A DNA stretch of 64,000 nt from Heterodera schachtii (GCA_023374025.1 SIJG01000121.1:200705-264704), one strand, 5' to 3'. Shown: positions 1-11,157, counted from the first letter of the stretch. Notes: a model not told the origin generated them from the sequence alone. Made by a program: numbers and translations.

Positions 1-190
1 TTTTTATGACTTTACTTTTTAAAGATTTTTAGTGACTTAAATTCCCAGCCCTAATCATAAAATTTAACAGATTCTGACGATTCTCCAAAAGCAACAAACA
101 TCCTCAAATTTCATTTCAAAAAAATCCTTATTAACCTATCAAAAAACCACAAAATGGAACGAAGAAAAGTGACGGACGGAGTGGTCAATG
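1..190 (-). pseudogene. F-box-like family fragment (Y-I-D-x-S-V exon)
   Basis: On the minus strand an acceptor-like T-rich tract ending in CAG (about 190) is followed by codons for F-I-D-H-S-V and, after a one-base shift of frame, T-F-L-R-S-I-L-W-F-F-D-R. This is the start of the third exon of the F-box-like family seen six more times in the window (compare 13726 and 38632). The rest of the exon would lie left of the window, and the visible part soon loses similarity. The foldback element at 205-1618 sits in the polypyrimidine tract of this exon. Likely a broken or partial copy. Confidence 0.5.
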
Positions 191-204
191 AAGCTGAAAA
201 AATG

Positions 205-1618
205 CGTGGTGCGACTTTTGGGGATTTGCAACTTGGGGACCCGACATTTGGGGACCCGACTTTTGGGGATCCCGACATTTGGGAACCCGACTTTTGGGGA
301 CCCGACACTTAGGGAACCCGACATTTGGGGACCCGACATTTGGGGACCGAACGACATTTGAGCAAAAGGCACTTAGGGAAACCACGGACATTTGGCGACC
401 CGACATTTAGGGAACCCGACATTTGGGGATCCCGACATTTGGGAACCCGACTTTTGGGAACCCGACACTTAGGGATCCCGACATTTAGGGACCCGACATT
501 TGGGGATTTTAATAAAACAAAAAAAAATATTAAAAAATTTAATTTTAAGCCCAAAATTAGACAAAATTACGTCTGCTTTAGCCAGAGTTAACTCCATTGT
601 AAGAAAAAATTAATAATATTTTTAAAATTAACTCTATTTTCGGACTCACAGCGAGGAGGTAGCAGAATTTGAGCCCATACTAACCACAATACAATAGACA
701 AACCACAAGACATTTTTTAAGTGCAGTACACCTCTTTACAATTTTATTTAAAACGCCTTTCCCAATGGCCAACGGGATGTGAAAACAGAATAAATCACCA
801 TTTGGGTCATCCCAATTCTCAAAATCATTGCGCATAAGTCTGGATTGTAAAGGTCTGAGATGAGTAAGAATCTCATCATCGTTTGGGTTCTCAATCGCAT
901 CAAAGCCTTCAACCAAATTTCTGATAGCCAAATCATTTTCTCGGTATGTTTTCTTCCGTTCTCGAATTGTTATCCCTTGAGTTGGGTCCAACTCATTAAA
1001 AGTTGAAAAAGGGTGTACTATATATAAAAATGTATTGTGATTTTTCTATTGTGTTGTGGTTAGTATGGGCTCAAAATTCTGCTACCTCCTCGCGGTGAGT
1101 CCGAAAACAGAGTTAATTTTTAAAATATTTAATTTTTTCTTGCAATGGAATTAACTCTGGCCAAACAGACGTAATTTGTCTAATTTTGGGCTTAAAATTA
1201 AATTTTTTAATATTTTTTTTTGTTTTATTAAAATCCCCAAATGTCGGGTCGCCAAATGTCCGTGGTTTCCCTAAGTGCCTTTTGCTCAAATGTCGTTCGG
1301 TCCCCAAATGTCGGGTCCCCAAATGTCGGGTCCCCAAATGTCGGGTCCCCAAATGTCGGGATCCCCAAATGTCGGGTTCCCTAAGTGTCGGGTCCCCAAA
1401 AGTCCGTGGTTTCCCTAAGTGCCTTTTGCTCAAATGTCGTTCGGTCCCCAAATGTCGGGTCCCCAAATGTCGGGTTCCCTAAGTGTCGGGTTCCCAAAAG
1501 TCGGGTTCCCAAATGTCGGGATCCCCAAATGTCGGGTTCCCCAAATGTCGGGATCCCCAAAAGTCGGGTCCCCAAATGTCGGGTCCCCAAGTTGCAAATC
1601 CCCAAAAGTCGGGTAGCC
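205..1618. mobile_element. Foldback element with arms of a short tandem repeat
   Basis: The left arm (205 to about 690) and right arm (about 1060 to 1618) are inverted copies of one another. Each is an outer array of a roughly 15-base unit (CCCGACATTTGGGGA and variants) followed by about 150 bases of unique sequence. The outermost CGACTTTTGGGGATTTGCAA at 212 is mirrored at 1592-1611. The 9-base direct repeat GAAAAAATG lies at 196-204 and 1619-1627, fitting a target-site duplication. The 370-base loop has an open frame on the minus strand (680-991, 103 codons) with no recognised domain. Open frames in the arms are repeat translation, not genes. Confidence 0.75.
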
Positions 1619-1627
1619 GAAAAAATG

Positions 1628-2530
1628 ATGCTTTACGCGCTGAAATAAGTGAAAAATTGAATGCAAAAAATGGGAAAGAAAAAGGTGAAAACGAAGTGAT
1701 GCGTGATGAGAAAACGCGCGGCGGGAGGAGGAATTCGGCGATGGAAGACTCACAAAAAGTTTTTGTTTTTTGGATCAAAACTCTAATTGTTAGTAGGTTT
1801 GTATGGAGTTCGACAAGTTCGGCATTTTAGTGTTTGCAGAGAACGTAACTTGAATAAATCCAGGACTCGGACCGGAAATTACTGAACGGGTTCCAGCATT
1901 TTGCCTTGGTTCCCAGATTGAAATTCTTTGTAATGGCTGATCGAAAATAGTGTTCTGGAAAAGCCCTAGAAAAACAAGACCTGGAAGATTTTTTCAAACA
2001 AATATAAAATGAGAATCTGTTTTTAAAGGTTTCGTTCCTAAATCAAACAAATAAATTCACATGGATAAAATGCGAATGAAACTTAATGATCAACGAACTA
2101 AAACACAGCATTTCCTAATACCAATCTGAGACCAAAGATTCACCAGTTTTTCAAAAACAGCATTATTTTAGTGTTAATTTGATGCAAATGTCCCGGTACC
2201 ATGCTACTTTAGTACTAAGTTAGAAAAAGTGGAGAAAATAATGGAATTTTTTAAGCATGTAAAACCAAACGGAATGGACTTCCGAGACCCCTAAAAAACT
2301 CGTAATTTCGTTTGTTCTTCTATCCCTGGAAAAATATCTGTCATAGGGCCCAAACTTAAAATTGCTCAAACGCTGGGAAGAGCGATTTTTCATGTAAAAA
2401 AATCGGATACTGAAAGATCCATTTTTGACGGGGACGGTCCCACACACTATTTTGTCTGAACATGCAAAAAAAAAATTTAATAATAAATATATTTATGTAT
2501 TCGAACGAAAGAAACAACAAATGAAAGTGA
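1628..2530. other. Stretch without a recognised gene
   Basis: AT-rich sequence with scattered short open frames and no exon chain, repeat array or RNA gene that I can support. Confidence 0.4.
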
Positions 2531-2613
2531 AAGAGAGAGAGAGAGAGAGAGAAAGAGAAAGAGAGAGAGAGAGGAGAGAGAGCGAGAGAGAGAGAGAGAG
2601 GAGAGAGAGAGAG
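2531..2613 (+). repeat. GA microsatellite
   Basis: An almost pure run of GA dinucleotides with a few interruptions. Open frames of Arg-Glu repeats across it are artefacts. Confidence 0.95.
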
Positions 2614-2703
2614 TATTTCTAAGAGAAAACTAGAATATCAAATCAGTTTCCAATTGGTGAGATCGGCCATTTCAACAAATGTAATTAATTCACTTCCGCG
2701 CAA

Positions 2704-3978
2704 TCAGACGAACGACCTTTTCAAAATTAAACATTCCTTTCGTTGACACTGGGCCCGGCAGTCGGCGAGAACACTTTTTCGTTGCTTTGACCCTCTTTTT
2801 CTTCCGCTGGAGGCGACAATGGCCTAAAATTAAGTGCAATTTGAAATTATTTAAACAATTGAAATGTTTTTTTTTATTGCTCACCACCCAATGCAATTAT
2901 TGTCAATATCAAGCATGAATTGGACATTGTTCAAATTGGCATCCGAATTTCCGCCTTCCCATTTAACCGTCGTCGTCTCCCCATCAATTGGGCATCGTTT
3001 CAACATCCAATTGCCAGGATGGCTTGACACTTTCTCCATTGTCAGTTTTTATTTGTTCCGTTCGTTCTCCAATTCAAAAAGCTCAATTGGCGTTGTGATT
3101 TTCAATCTAAAATTCACTTTGTATTGACTGAAGTGGTGGCGCAGAGAAATGTCTAAACAATGGGAAACGCAAATTAAAGGGAATCAATTAGTCAGTCGTT
3201 TAACGAAAGCATAGATAGTCACACCTCTCTAAAACTGTTGACCCATTCGAGATTTTGATGTTGATACAAAGTAAGGCAACGCAATTGCTTCGGTTGGCCA
3301 TCTGTTCTCGGCGTGTGTAACCATTTGGACAACACTTGGCCAGCAGTTGGAGTTGCATTTGGCCCATCATAATCACCAAGCGCATCAGGGAAACGACCAA
3401 CAGAATGCACTGAATTCAGGTTCAGATCGGAGAGAATTGTCGGCGATGTGAGACGAAGCAAAGTGTCAAAATTGCCAAAGCCGAAATAATGGACATTTGT
3501 CGTCGTAAAAATTGGCCAAATCTGACGGACCAAAACATCCCAAATTGGCTGGACATTGCTTTCGGATGAATGCACATCCAAATACAAATTGGTGCCATTT
3601 TCGAAAATTTGCTGATTGGCACGCAGAAATTCGTTGACGGAATGATCGATGTACCTGAAAAAGAGGACAACAAAATAATACACATAGAAAGTTTTTTTGT
3701 ACAATTTGAAGGGAATGGAAGCGAATGTTGTTGGGCAACGGACAGCAGTCCATTAGCGTATAATGCTTTTTTTTGCACCAATAAATACCAACAAGAACTT
3801 TTTCGGCATTTTTGCCTTTTCGAACAATGATACGTCTCCAAATGGTCAATTCGCTTTTGCCATCGAAATGCGCTTCCACCAAAACATCGAAACGGTCGGA
3901 AACCATTGCCAATGTGAGGCCAAGTTCAACACGTTCAAAAACGGGAGAATGTCCATCCAAACATTGTGGCAAATCCAG
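2704..3978 (-). pseudogene. F-box-like family member, decayed
   Basis: Four family exons are recognisable on the minus strand: F-box exon 3978 to about 3700, third exon 3654-3225 (Y-I-D-H-S-V-N-E-F-L through W-V-N-S-F-R-E), fourth exon 3152 to about 2888 and last exon 2823-2704. Splice borders match the intact relative at 36999-40055. Breaks: the F-box exon lacks one base between W-M-D-I-L-P and F-E-R-V-E-L-G-L; the fourth exon lacks one base near S-V-N-Y-K and has TAA where relatives have GAA (N-E-R-x-x-E-K-L-T). No first exon is seen. The fourth exon has both a frameshift and a nonsense codon, so I call it a pseudogene, although each indel alone could be a sequence error. Confidence 0.7.
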
Positions 3979-4676
3979 CTGAAATACTTGAGAACTTAAA
4001 TTAAATAATAAAATTTAAAAATGCCTGACATTTTCTTTAATTGTCGGTCCATTTTGTGGCAATTAGCTGAGCACACTTTTGTCGTAAGTTATGATTGCAA
4101 AATGACAAACAACTTTTTTTGAAATTTTATTTCTCTTAATTTCTTTTTGTGAAAAATAAATGTTCGATAAGCAACAAAAAAATGTTAAATTCTAAGAATT
4201 GAACCCAAAATAATAGCATCGGACAACTTCATTTTTATTAAAAAGTTTTTTTTTTGGCTGAAATTAATTAATGAATTATGTAGAAGCGAAAGTCCTTTGA
4301 TTTTTTGAATTTTAATTGCTTTGTAAAACAATCAAAAAATCATAGTTTTGGGAATTTATAAATACAAGCAAATAGCAAATACAGACTTTAAGAAAGAATT
4401 AATGAGAATATCCGAAATTCAGCTTTTTCGAGTATATTTGGCATAATTTATTATCTTGAGCACAAAATTTAGTTACAAATGCTTCAAAACGCATTTCTAA
4501 TGGTTTGAGGCTTCTAAGCCCACTTTTTTCATGCTGATTTTTTGCTGATATCTCGGTTTTGGTGCTGATTTTGGCATTTTGGTGCTTTTTGTGCTGTTTT
4601 GTCATTTTGAGGAATTTTCTATAATATTTTTAGCAATTTTCAAAAAATTTATTAAAGCATTTTAATATTTCTTCAG

Positions 4677-5563
4677 GTACATTGACCATTCCGTGATTAC
4701 TTTTCTCCATTCCAGGAAGCGATTCTTTGACAGAAGTGGCTCCAATTTGCATTTGTTTGTGCATGCATTTGATGCGCATGTCCAGCCAATTTGGGATGTT
4801 TTTGCCCATGAAATTTGGCCAATTTTTGCGACAAGCATTCGTTATTTGGGCTTTCATAATGCCGATGCTTTGGACAATTTGCGTCGCCTGATTTCGCCAA
4901 CAATTCTCACTGATCTTGATCAATTGAATTCGATCGATTCCGGTTATCTGTTGCCCGATGGAATTGCTGACGATGGGCCAAATGCAACTGCTGGCCAAGC
5001 GTTGTCCAAATGGTTGCATACTCCGACAAAAAATGGTCAACCGAAGCGATTGTATCGAAATTATTATGTGGGTCCACCAAATCTCGAATGCGTCAACCAC
5101 TTCAAAGAGGTGTCCCGGCTTATTTCTTAATTGTTTTTATTTACCAATTTTGTTTAGACATTTCGCCGTGCCACCACTTCTGTCAGTTACAAAATTCAAT
5201 TTTATTTTTGCGCGATAACAATGCCAATTGAACAATTTGAATTGGTGAACGAAGGGACGAATGAAAAGCTGACACTGAAACAGAAGAGCGAAGAATCCAT
5301 CGAATTAATGTATAATTGGCTGTTAAAACGGTGCCCAATTGGGGAGACGGCGCCAGTTAAGTGGAAAAACTGCGAAAATTCGCGTGCCTTTTGATTTGAT
5401 CCGCGGTATGGCAATAATTCGTGTGCCAATTTGAACAGTGTCCGATTTATTTGGGTGGAAAGCATTAGCAAAAGCAATTTTTGATTGTCGCAAAATAAAA
5501 AATGAATAATAATTTTAGGTCATGTCGCCACCACCAGTGGAAGAAGAAGAAGAAATGGATTAA
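4677..5563 (+). pseudogene. F-box-like family member, 5'-truncated
   Basis: Third exon 4677-5109 opens after TTCTTCAG with Y-I-D-H-S-V-I-T-F-L, continues through E-I-W-P-I-F and N-L-R-R-L-I-S-P-T, and ends at GAG/GTGT. Fourth exon starts at 5158 (T-F-R-R-A-T-T-S-V-S-Y-K) and is open to a TGA at 5392-5394; the frame continues past it with N-L-N-S-V-R-F-I-W as in relatives. A last exon (5518-5563, P-P-P-V-E-E-E-E-E-M-D) is present. No first exon or F-box exon exists upstream; that space (4000-4676) is AT-rich and featureless. Probably a truncated duplicate. Confidence 0.7.
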
Positions 5564-5736
5564 AGCAAAGAAAATTATATTTGTTGAAATTATCGATCAC
5601 CAATAGGAAACTGATTTGATGATCTCGTTTTCTCCGAAATTCTTTTGTTGATTCTTTCGTTCGAATAAAACATACATTTAATAATACAGGATTGCCAAAT
5701 GAAAATTTTCAAAATCAGCAAATTTTTACGATTTTG

Positions 5737-6371
5737 GGCAATGGTAAAGTTTTGTGGTTTCTTCGAAAAATAAATTTAGAAATTTAAGAAACACATTTTC
5801 TAGGCTGAAAAAATGTGCTGATCACGAATCTGAGCTCGGATTTTGCAAAATAATTGATTTTATCTACGATTTTTTATCAAGTACTAGATTTTTTCCAAAA
5901 TTTTAAGAAATTAGTCGGGCGTAAAAAACTCACACACAGGGTGTTGTAGAGCTCAAAAAGAGCTTTCGAATGAGCTATAGAATGTATGGAGAAGTCATGT
6001 TTTAGTTATTTACGATTTTATGAAATTTAATTACTAGCCCTTAAGGGTCATATGAGACGAGGGTGTAAGGTTCGAGCCCGCTTGGCTGCAGTTTATTTTT
6101 TATGATATTTGATAAAAACTCGTAAACAAAAACATTGATTTTCAAAAATCCGAGTTCAGATTCGTAATCAGCACATTTTTTAATGGAAATAAAAGTTTAC
6201 AATAAATTTTTTTTGAAAAAGTCAAGTACTTGACAAAAAATCAAGAAAAATCAATGTTTTTGTAAAACCAGAGCCCAGATTCGTGATCAGCGAATTTTTT
6301 CAGCCTAGAAAATATGTTTCTTAAATTTTTAAATTTATTATTCTAAAAAACCACAAAACTTTACCATTGCC
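5737..6371. mobile_element. Palindromic MITE, GG...CC ends, 8-bp TSD
   Basis: The ends are GGCAATGGTAAAGTTTTGTG and its complement (CACAAAACTTTACCATTGCC at 6352-6371); inverted similarity extends inward for about 130 bases on each side, including CTAGGCTGAAAAAAT and a GATCACGAATCTGAGC core. The 8-bp direct repeat CGATTTTG flanks it (5729-5736 and 6372-6379). No coding frame. The centre (about 6020-6095) holds a tRNA-like module with GGTTCGAGCCC. Confidence 0.85.
6020..6095 (+). repeat. tRNA-derived SINE-like module
   Basis: A pol III B-box-like GGTTCGAGCCC at about 6069 lies some 40 bases after TAGCCCTTAAGGG, which resembles an A box. No acceptor stem closes around it, so I read it as a SINE relic rather than a tRNA. 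Confidence 0.4.
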
Positions 6372-6547
6372 CGATTTTGAATTGCATTTCGTTAAAAATT
6401 TTACGAAATTGAATTTCGTTTTTCTCTTTTGTAAATTTTTATCGGGGGCCGACGTAAGAAAAATTGGTCCTGGCGCACCCCCCCCCCCCCTGCGCCAAAC
6501 GTCCGACGCATGGGGGTCTGACTGGCGCCGCACCTCTTGTGCATGTA

Positions 6548-6625
6548 TGAAAGGGTTACCGTCAAATGGGTTTGAACCCGTGACCCATATACAACAATGA
6601 AACGTAACCGACTTGACCAGTCCTT
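6548..6625 (-). repeat. tRNA-derived SINE-like module
   Basis: On the minus strand, TGGTCAAGTCGGTTACG (A-box-like) is followed about 40 bases later by GGGTTCAAACCC (B-box). The same arrangement recurs at 7503-7580 (minus) and 44243-44315 (plus) with similar spacing and flanks, which marks a dispersed family. No tRNA acceptor stem is evident. Confidence 0.55.
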
Positions 6626-6924
6626 CTTGGGTAACATTTCCACCTTGGGTAACAAATGCACGAGAAAATTCGAGTTTTTCTCAACGTAAAATGGTCGAGA
6701 CTTACGACTTTTTTAAGAATTGGGACAACTGACCTTTGGACACTGATGTTTATTTACCATGCTCATCCCACTTTTCTTTTTCAGTTTTCATCATCGTACG
6801 TGGGCCCAATGCAGGAGGGCCAACTGCAACAACAGCAACTCACACAACACAGCAGCTTTTGCGGTCAGTTTGGTGCATTTTTCGAAATTAAAAAAATAAA
6901 TAAATAATCAAAAAAATGGGGAAC

Positions 6925-7016
6925 CGGTCACTTCGGCGCGGCCACTTCGGCGCGGGTTATTTCGGCGCGGGGTTTTTTCGGCGCGAGCTTTTTCCGCGCG
7001 GCCACTTCGGCGCCCT
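6925..7016. repeat. TTCGGCGCG short tandem repeat
   Basis: About seven imperfect repeats of ACTTCGGCGCG/TTTCGGCGCG. GC-rich and abruptly bounded; it abuts the end of the Lon-like exon 2 copy at 7017 and interrupts the place where its splice donor should be. Confidence 0.8.
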
Positions 7017-7181
7017 CTCCTGCGATGACACCGGCGGGGTTCCCGTGCGTGCTGAAGACGCCCAACGCCATACCGTGTGCTTTGGGCTTATGGCTCGTGT
7101 GGCGGTTGTGGTCGTCACAGTGGTGGCCGCGCAGGGAGTCGACCATGTCCAAGCCATAAGCGTTTAGGCAGTCGGTGCGGC
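7017..7181 (-). pseudogene. Lon-like family, isolated second exon
   Basis: The minus strand reads D-C-L-N-A-Y-G-L-D-M-V-D-S-L-R, then K-P-K-A-H-G-M-A-L-G-V-F-S-T-H-G-N-P-A-G-V-I-A-G. This matches exon 2 of the copies at 27675 and 42590, including the glycine-rich first strand of a Lon proteolytic domain. The intron before it is collapsed: CGATTCCCGAAA, which precedes the acceptor by about 25 bases elsewhere, runs directly into the exon. The donor side is replaced by the GGCGCG repeat. A detached, non-functional exon. Confidence 0.65.
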
Positions 7182-7252
7182 TTTGTTTCGGGAATCGAAA
7201 TTTGTTCACAAGTAATTCAGAAATCAAAAAATTCGTCCAAATGTTAAATTAT

Positions 7253-7268
7253 GGCCCTAAAGAGGCCC
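7253..7268. repeat. Lon-unit 3' hairpin motif (degenerate)
   Basis: GGCCCTAAAGAGGCCC is a one-base-short version of the perfect hairpin found after Lon-like genes at 8451, 28520 and 43147, and shares the flank CCGTTTGGGTT. Confidence 0.55.
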
Positions 7269-7502
7269 GTTTGGGTTATTGGTTTATTTTGCAATATTTT
7301 AAATATTTCCCATTTTCCCTTTTAGCAATTGCAGCACAGTGCCAGCAGCAGCGGTGCCAATGCCAATTTGTCGTCGACGGTGCCAATCGGTGGTGGTGGT
7401 GGTGGTGCCGTTGAGGGAGGAGCGGATTCGCAATTACAGGTAAGAAAAAATTCAAAAAAAATCAAATACTTTTCAATTATCAAAATAAATGTGTAATAAA
7501 AG

Positions 7503-7580
7503 TATTACTGTCAAATGGGTTTGAACCCATGTACCATATACAATCGAATTGACCAATCAATCACTTGGTTAGCATTTCCC
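7503..7580 (-). repeat. tRNA-derived SINE-like module
   Basis: Minus strand: GATTGGTCAATTCGATTG, then GGGTTCAAACCC, then a tail TTTGACAGTAATACTTTTA. The tail matches the copy at 44243-44315. Confidence 0.5.
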
Positions 7581-8450
7581 CCTTGGGAAAACAATAAATG
7601 GCACTGGAAAATGAGTTTTCTCACAATCAGCATAAAATCGTTAAGACTTTCGACTTTTTGCAAAATTGCTTTTTCTTTGTTTTGTTTGTCAATGGATTGA
7701 TAAGTTCCTTCCGCTGCTATCCCCAAATTTTTTTATAAAACATTTTTAAAAATTTTTTTTGGAGTCTTTTTGAGATAAAAAATTGTTATGTGGGCTTTCG
7801 AAATATTGAGAAACTGCACTTCTGATTAAACATGCTCCATAACCAAAATAAAAATGTTTTTTCCCATCGCTTTTTGCTTTGTTCTACCGACATAAAATTT
7901 GGGTTGGAATTATTTGAAGTAAAAAAAAAGCAGAAAAATTCGCCAACCGTCGAGTTGGACCGAACCCATGGTGGATTTGTAGTTTAGTCTTTGTATATAA
8001 CTGACCTTTGGACACTTAAGTTCAATTACCATGCTAATCGCATTTATCCTTTTTAGTTGAATCACCGCACGTGGGCCAAACGCAACTGAAGGCCAACTCC
8101 AACAACAGCAGCAACAAACACAACACAACAGTTTTTGCGGTCAGTTGGGGTGGTAGGAATGTTTGCAAATTGTTTTTGAAATAAAATTGGGCGGGTGAAA
8201 TTGTTCGTCGAGTCAACGCATTTTCCCCTCCCTCTCTCTCTCTTTTTTCCCCTTTCAAAGCTTCTCAACGCGTTCGCCCTGCTTTGTTCATCGCGTCCGT
8301 GCAATCAACATTTGCTGGTGATTTGATGTCAAAATTGCTCGTCCCCCCCCCCCCTCCCACACCATCCATTTTTATTCGATCACTTTTTTTCGATTTTCAC
8401 ATCCAAATTCATTTTTTCAAAAAAGCCATTTCGTCCAAATGTGTGATTGT

Positions 8451-8466
8451 GGCCCTAAAGAGGGCC
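8451..8466. repeat. Conserved hairpin after Lon-like stop codon
   Basis: GGCCCTAAAGAGGGCC is a perfect 6-bp stem with a 4-base loop, 35 bases beyond the Lon-like stop at 8501. The same motif follows the copies at 28.5 and 43.1 kb. Confidence 0.7.
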
Positions 8467-8500
8467 GTTTGGGATAGTGATGAACACCGCCGACCTCCGA

Positions 8501-9005
8501 TCACTGCACCGCCCACGGCAAGGGCTTGAACATGGCGTCCAACAGCTCCCGCCCCGTCCCGACGAACACCGGCGTCAGCCCCTCCCTCACATCCGCCGGC
8601 ACTGCCCCGCCCACGCGTCCTGGTCCGCCGTGGACATCACAAGGCGGGTGAGGTCAGCCTCGCGCGCGCCCCATGCCTTCTGCGCCAGGAAGCCGATGCC
8701 GAAGAGCTCGTCGGTGCCGAACTCCACTCGCGCAGTGACCGCTGTGTCGGACCGGCAGAGTCGGTTGGTGAAGAGTGACACCACCGCACACAGAACGGCG
8801 GCGCTTGCGGATGGCCCGAAGACATGGAGGGGCGGCCATCGCTTGAGGATGAGGGGCGGCAGTTGGTCGATGCCCAGCAGCTCCTGCGCCCGATGGACGG
8901 CGATCAGGTAGTGGAGTTCCGCGGCGGCATTGGCATCGAATTGGATGGACAAGGCCGGCGCATTCTGCTCCATGTCCAAGCACACGGTGAACAGCGAGGT
9001 GCCAC
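8501..9005 (-). CDS. Lon (S16) protease-domain-like protein, main exon
   Basis: After an acceptor (AACTTCAG) the minus strand reads G-G-T-S-L-F-T-V, A-L-S-I-Q-F, H-R-A-Q-E-L-L-G, then the Lon active-site region F-G-P-S-A-S-A-A-V-L-C-A-V-V-S-L, N-R-L-C-R-S-D-T-A, and G-F-L-A-Q-K-A-W-G-A-R-E. Ser in G-P-S and Lys in Q-K-A occupy the Ser-Lys dyad positions of Lon. One base appears to be missing near 8603-8609: the open frame stops at 8587, but the shifted frame continues with the family tail L-T-P-V-F-V-G-T-G-R-E-L-L and ends at 8501-8503. No matching upstream exon lies to the right (9006-10600), so the gene is partial or its start is lost. Function as a protease is inferred from family resemblance only. 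Confidence 0.7.
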
Positions 9006-9009
9006 CTGA

Positions 9010-10630
9010 AGTTAGAAAAAGGGAATTATAAATTTTTTGAGTTGTAATTAAACTTGGAAACAAAATCTCTCATAAAAGAGTTATTTAATTAAAATTTAAA
9101 AATTGTGCAACAACATTCGAGACAAAAAGGAAACAATTTTTTGTGAAATGTATAGATGAATACTTTTAACCAATTCCGAATCCCTTAACTGGTGAAGGCG
9201 AACAACAATTTGGTAAACTCTCGATATGACTTTGGGTTATGGATTCGGAATTGGTCGATAACAACTTTAAAAAATTTCAAGAAAAATTTTAGCAAGTTTT
9301 CTAAGAAAGTTCAAAGAAAAAAAGGAGAATTTTCTCATTTTTGAAAAAAAATTAATAATCTTAATAATTCACATAAAATTGTTTCGGAATATCTTTTTTC
9401 TTAGAATTTTATTATAAAATATTTTCTAAGATTTTTTAAAACATTTTTAAGTTCTAGATTTAAAAAACAAATACTCGGGGGGGGGGGGGGGGTGAGCTGC
9501 TCAATATTTAGAGACGGCAATATTTTTATTTGGAAATTGTCAAAAATTTGAGAATTTTAAATTTTCGAAAAATAGTGTAGTCTCTGTCTGGCCATGCGTC
9601 AAACCGGTTTTTTTGTGGACAAGGAAAACGGGTTTTTGGAGCACATCGGATTTTTCACGGACTACCATAAAAAACAACTGTCCGAAAATTTCTTCGGGGA
9701 CGAAATTCGGGTTCGGGAAACAAAATGTGTCGGCAACAGTCTCTTTGTTTGCCAACAAATAAAACGCACCGCTTCAGCGGCAGTTCGCTCGCTGAGCCGT
9801 TTTCGGATGATACCAAGATTGTTAGATTTGGATGACAAAGAAAAAAGTTAATAGCCCAAAAACTTGAGCTGGCGCCGAAACGGTGGCTCAGAAACGATCC
9901 TACGCACACAAAAAAGAAAAAACTACTGCCAGAAGAGCGAAAAACAAAAAAAAAAGGCCGGCCGCCACCATAGAAAACGGAATCTGCCCGTTTTGAAAAA
10001 AGCACGCCGCATAATTAACGGCGAAACCAAAAAAAAATTTTTAAATATGTAAATTAATGAGTCTATTAAATGCTAACGCTTCATTTTCGATAAAACATTT
10101 TTGCCCCCCACCACCTTGCATAATCCACCTTCGTTGTACACCGGTTTGGCGACGCCAACGCATCGATTGTGCGCATTCACTGAGGCCAAAACACTGTGCA
10201 GGCGGATTCAGCAGCAATAAGTCACTAGAAAATGTTGATGAACATTTGTAACAAAATTTTCCATAAATTTGCTTAAAAGTAACCAAAATTTTTCTCATAT
10301 CAACCAATAGCCCACATGAATTTTTTGTTAGGCTGTAAAATTTCAAAAAATTTCGCCTTATTTGATTTTCAGACTAGTAGAAAATTCTTAGGGCTTTCGA
10401 GTGATATTATGAGAAAAACCAAATAAAGCCTTTTTGCACCTGGAAAATTATTTGAGAAATTGATAAATTACTATACCGGGTGCATCACAAATAAACCCAC
10501 GGAAACCGTCAAAAATTTCGCAATTTTTTTCTCCAGTGTTATTTGGAAATTTTCGTCGCCGGGGAAAAAAGCAGGAATTTATAGCCGTTGTTCGCCAAAA
10601 AAGGGCCAAATATTTGGGTTTGAGCCAAAT
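9010..10630. other. Stretch without a recognised gene
   Basis: AT-rich, with a run of G at 9478-9492 and an isolated GATGATACCAAGATTG motif at about 9806 (see the dispersed-motif finding). An 85-codon frame at 9594-9851 shows no recognised domain. Confidence 0.4.
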
Positions 10631-10632
10631 TT

Positions 10633-11157
10633 GGTACTTATGCATTTTAGGCCACATAGAATTTTGTTTTTAATGATAAAAGCGTGTTTCCAGGGGTATT
10701 CGGGACCACTGATCATGAATATGACATCCATTCGACCAATTCGTGTCCCAGACCCAAACTCGAATAAAGTCAAAAAACAAAATTTTTTCAAAATTCGCAT
10801 TTATTGCCCAAAATCGATTTAAATCTACTAATTAAAATGCAAAAGTCCATAAATTTTATAAAGTTCACACAATACGAAGATGCTAGATCAATTTTTGCAT
10901 GTGTACAGTTCAGCAACTTGGGACCAAAAATAGTGAAAAACCGCGTCATAATCGCCAAAATGCTTCCGCCACAGATGTTCAGACAAATTTTGGGCAATAA
11001 ATGCTAATTTTGAAATTTTGCTTTCGACTTTTGGTTCTAACCTGGGGTTCGGAATTAGTCGAAATGGATCATATTCGTGATCATCGGCCCCGAATACCCC
11101 TGGAAACACGTTTCTATGATTAAAAAAAAATTATGTGGCCTAAACTGCATAAGTACC
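10633..11157. mobile_element. Palindromic MITE, GG...CC ends, 8-bp TSD
   Basis: Ends GGTACTTATGCA and TGCATAAGTACC, followed inward by TTTAGGCCACATA on both sides. The arms include the shared core (GATCATGAATATG...CCATTCGACCAATTC and its complement at about 11040-11090). The 8-bp direct repeat CCAAATTT occurs at 10625-10632 and 11158-11165. No coding content. Same termini style as 39115-39550. Confidence 0.9.

Larger units (their letters stand above)
6785..8150 (+). pseudogene. Partial duplicate of Q-rich gene exons
   Basis: Three exon-like pieces on the plus strand: 6785 to about 6875 (S-S-S-Y-V-G-P then Q-rich), 7326-7439 (L-Q-H-S-A-S-S then a Gly run, between AG and GTAAGA) and 8057 to about 8150 (a second Q-rich copy, G-P-N-A-T-E-like then QQQQ). 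The last two reproduce, in inverted orientation and the same order, the exons at 44532-44352 and 43775 to about 43690. The product is not recognised. The copy is partial and split by a Lon-like exon on the other strand, so it is probably not expressed as a complete gene. Confidence 0.45.

Noticed and set aside
111..1753. Many overlapping open frames with repeated C-R-V-P-K or G-T-R-H-L units
   Set aside because: They are translations of the CCCGACATTTGGGG array in all frames; they have no splice context and mirror each other in the inverted arms.
2425..2622. Arg-Glu-rich frame
   Set aside because: GA microsatellite translated.
6548..6625. True tRNA gene
   Set aside because: A and B boxes are present, but there is no 7-bp acceptor stem or clear anticodon arm; SINE origin is more likely.
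8477..8911. 144-codon plus-strand frame opposite the Lon-like exon
   Set aside because: It is the antisense shadow of the GC-rich Lon-like exon, whose minus-strand frame carries the conserved motifs. The same applies at 60271-60567 and 61166-61462.
9594..9851. 85-codon frame as a gene
   Set aside because: No recognised motif, no matching exon neighbours and no paralogue in the window.
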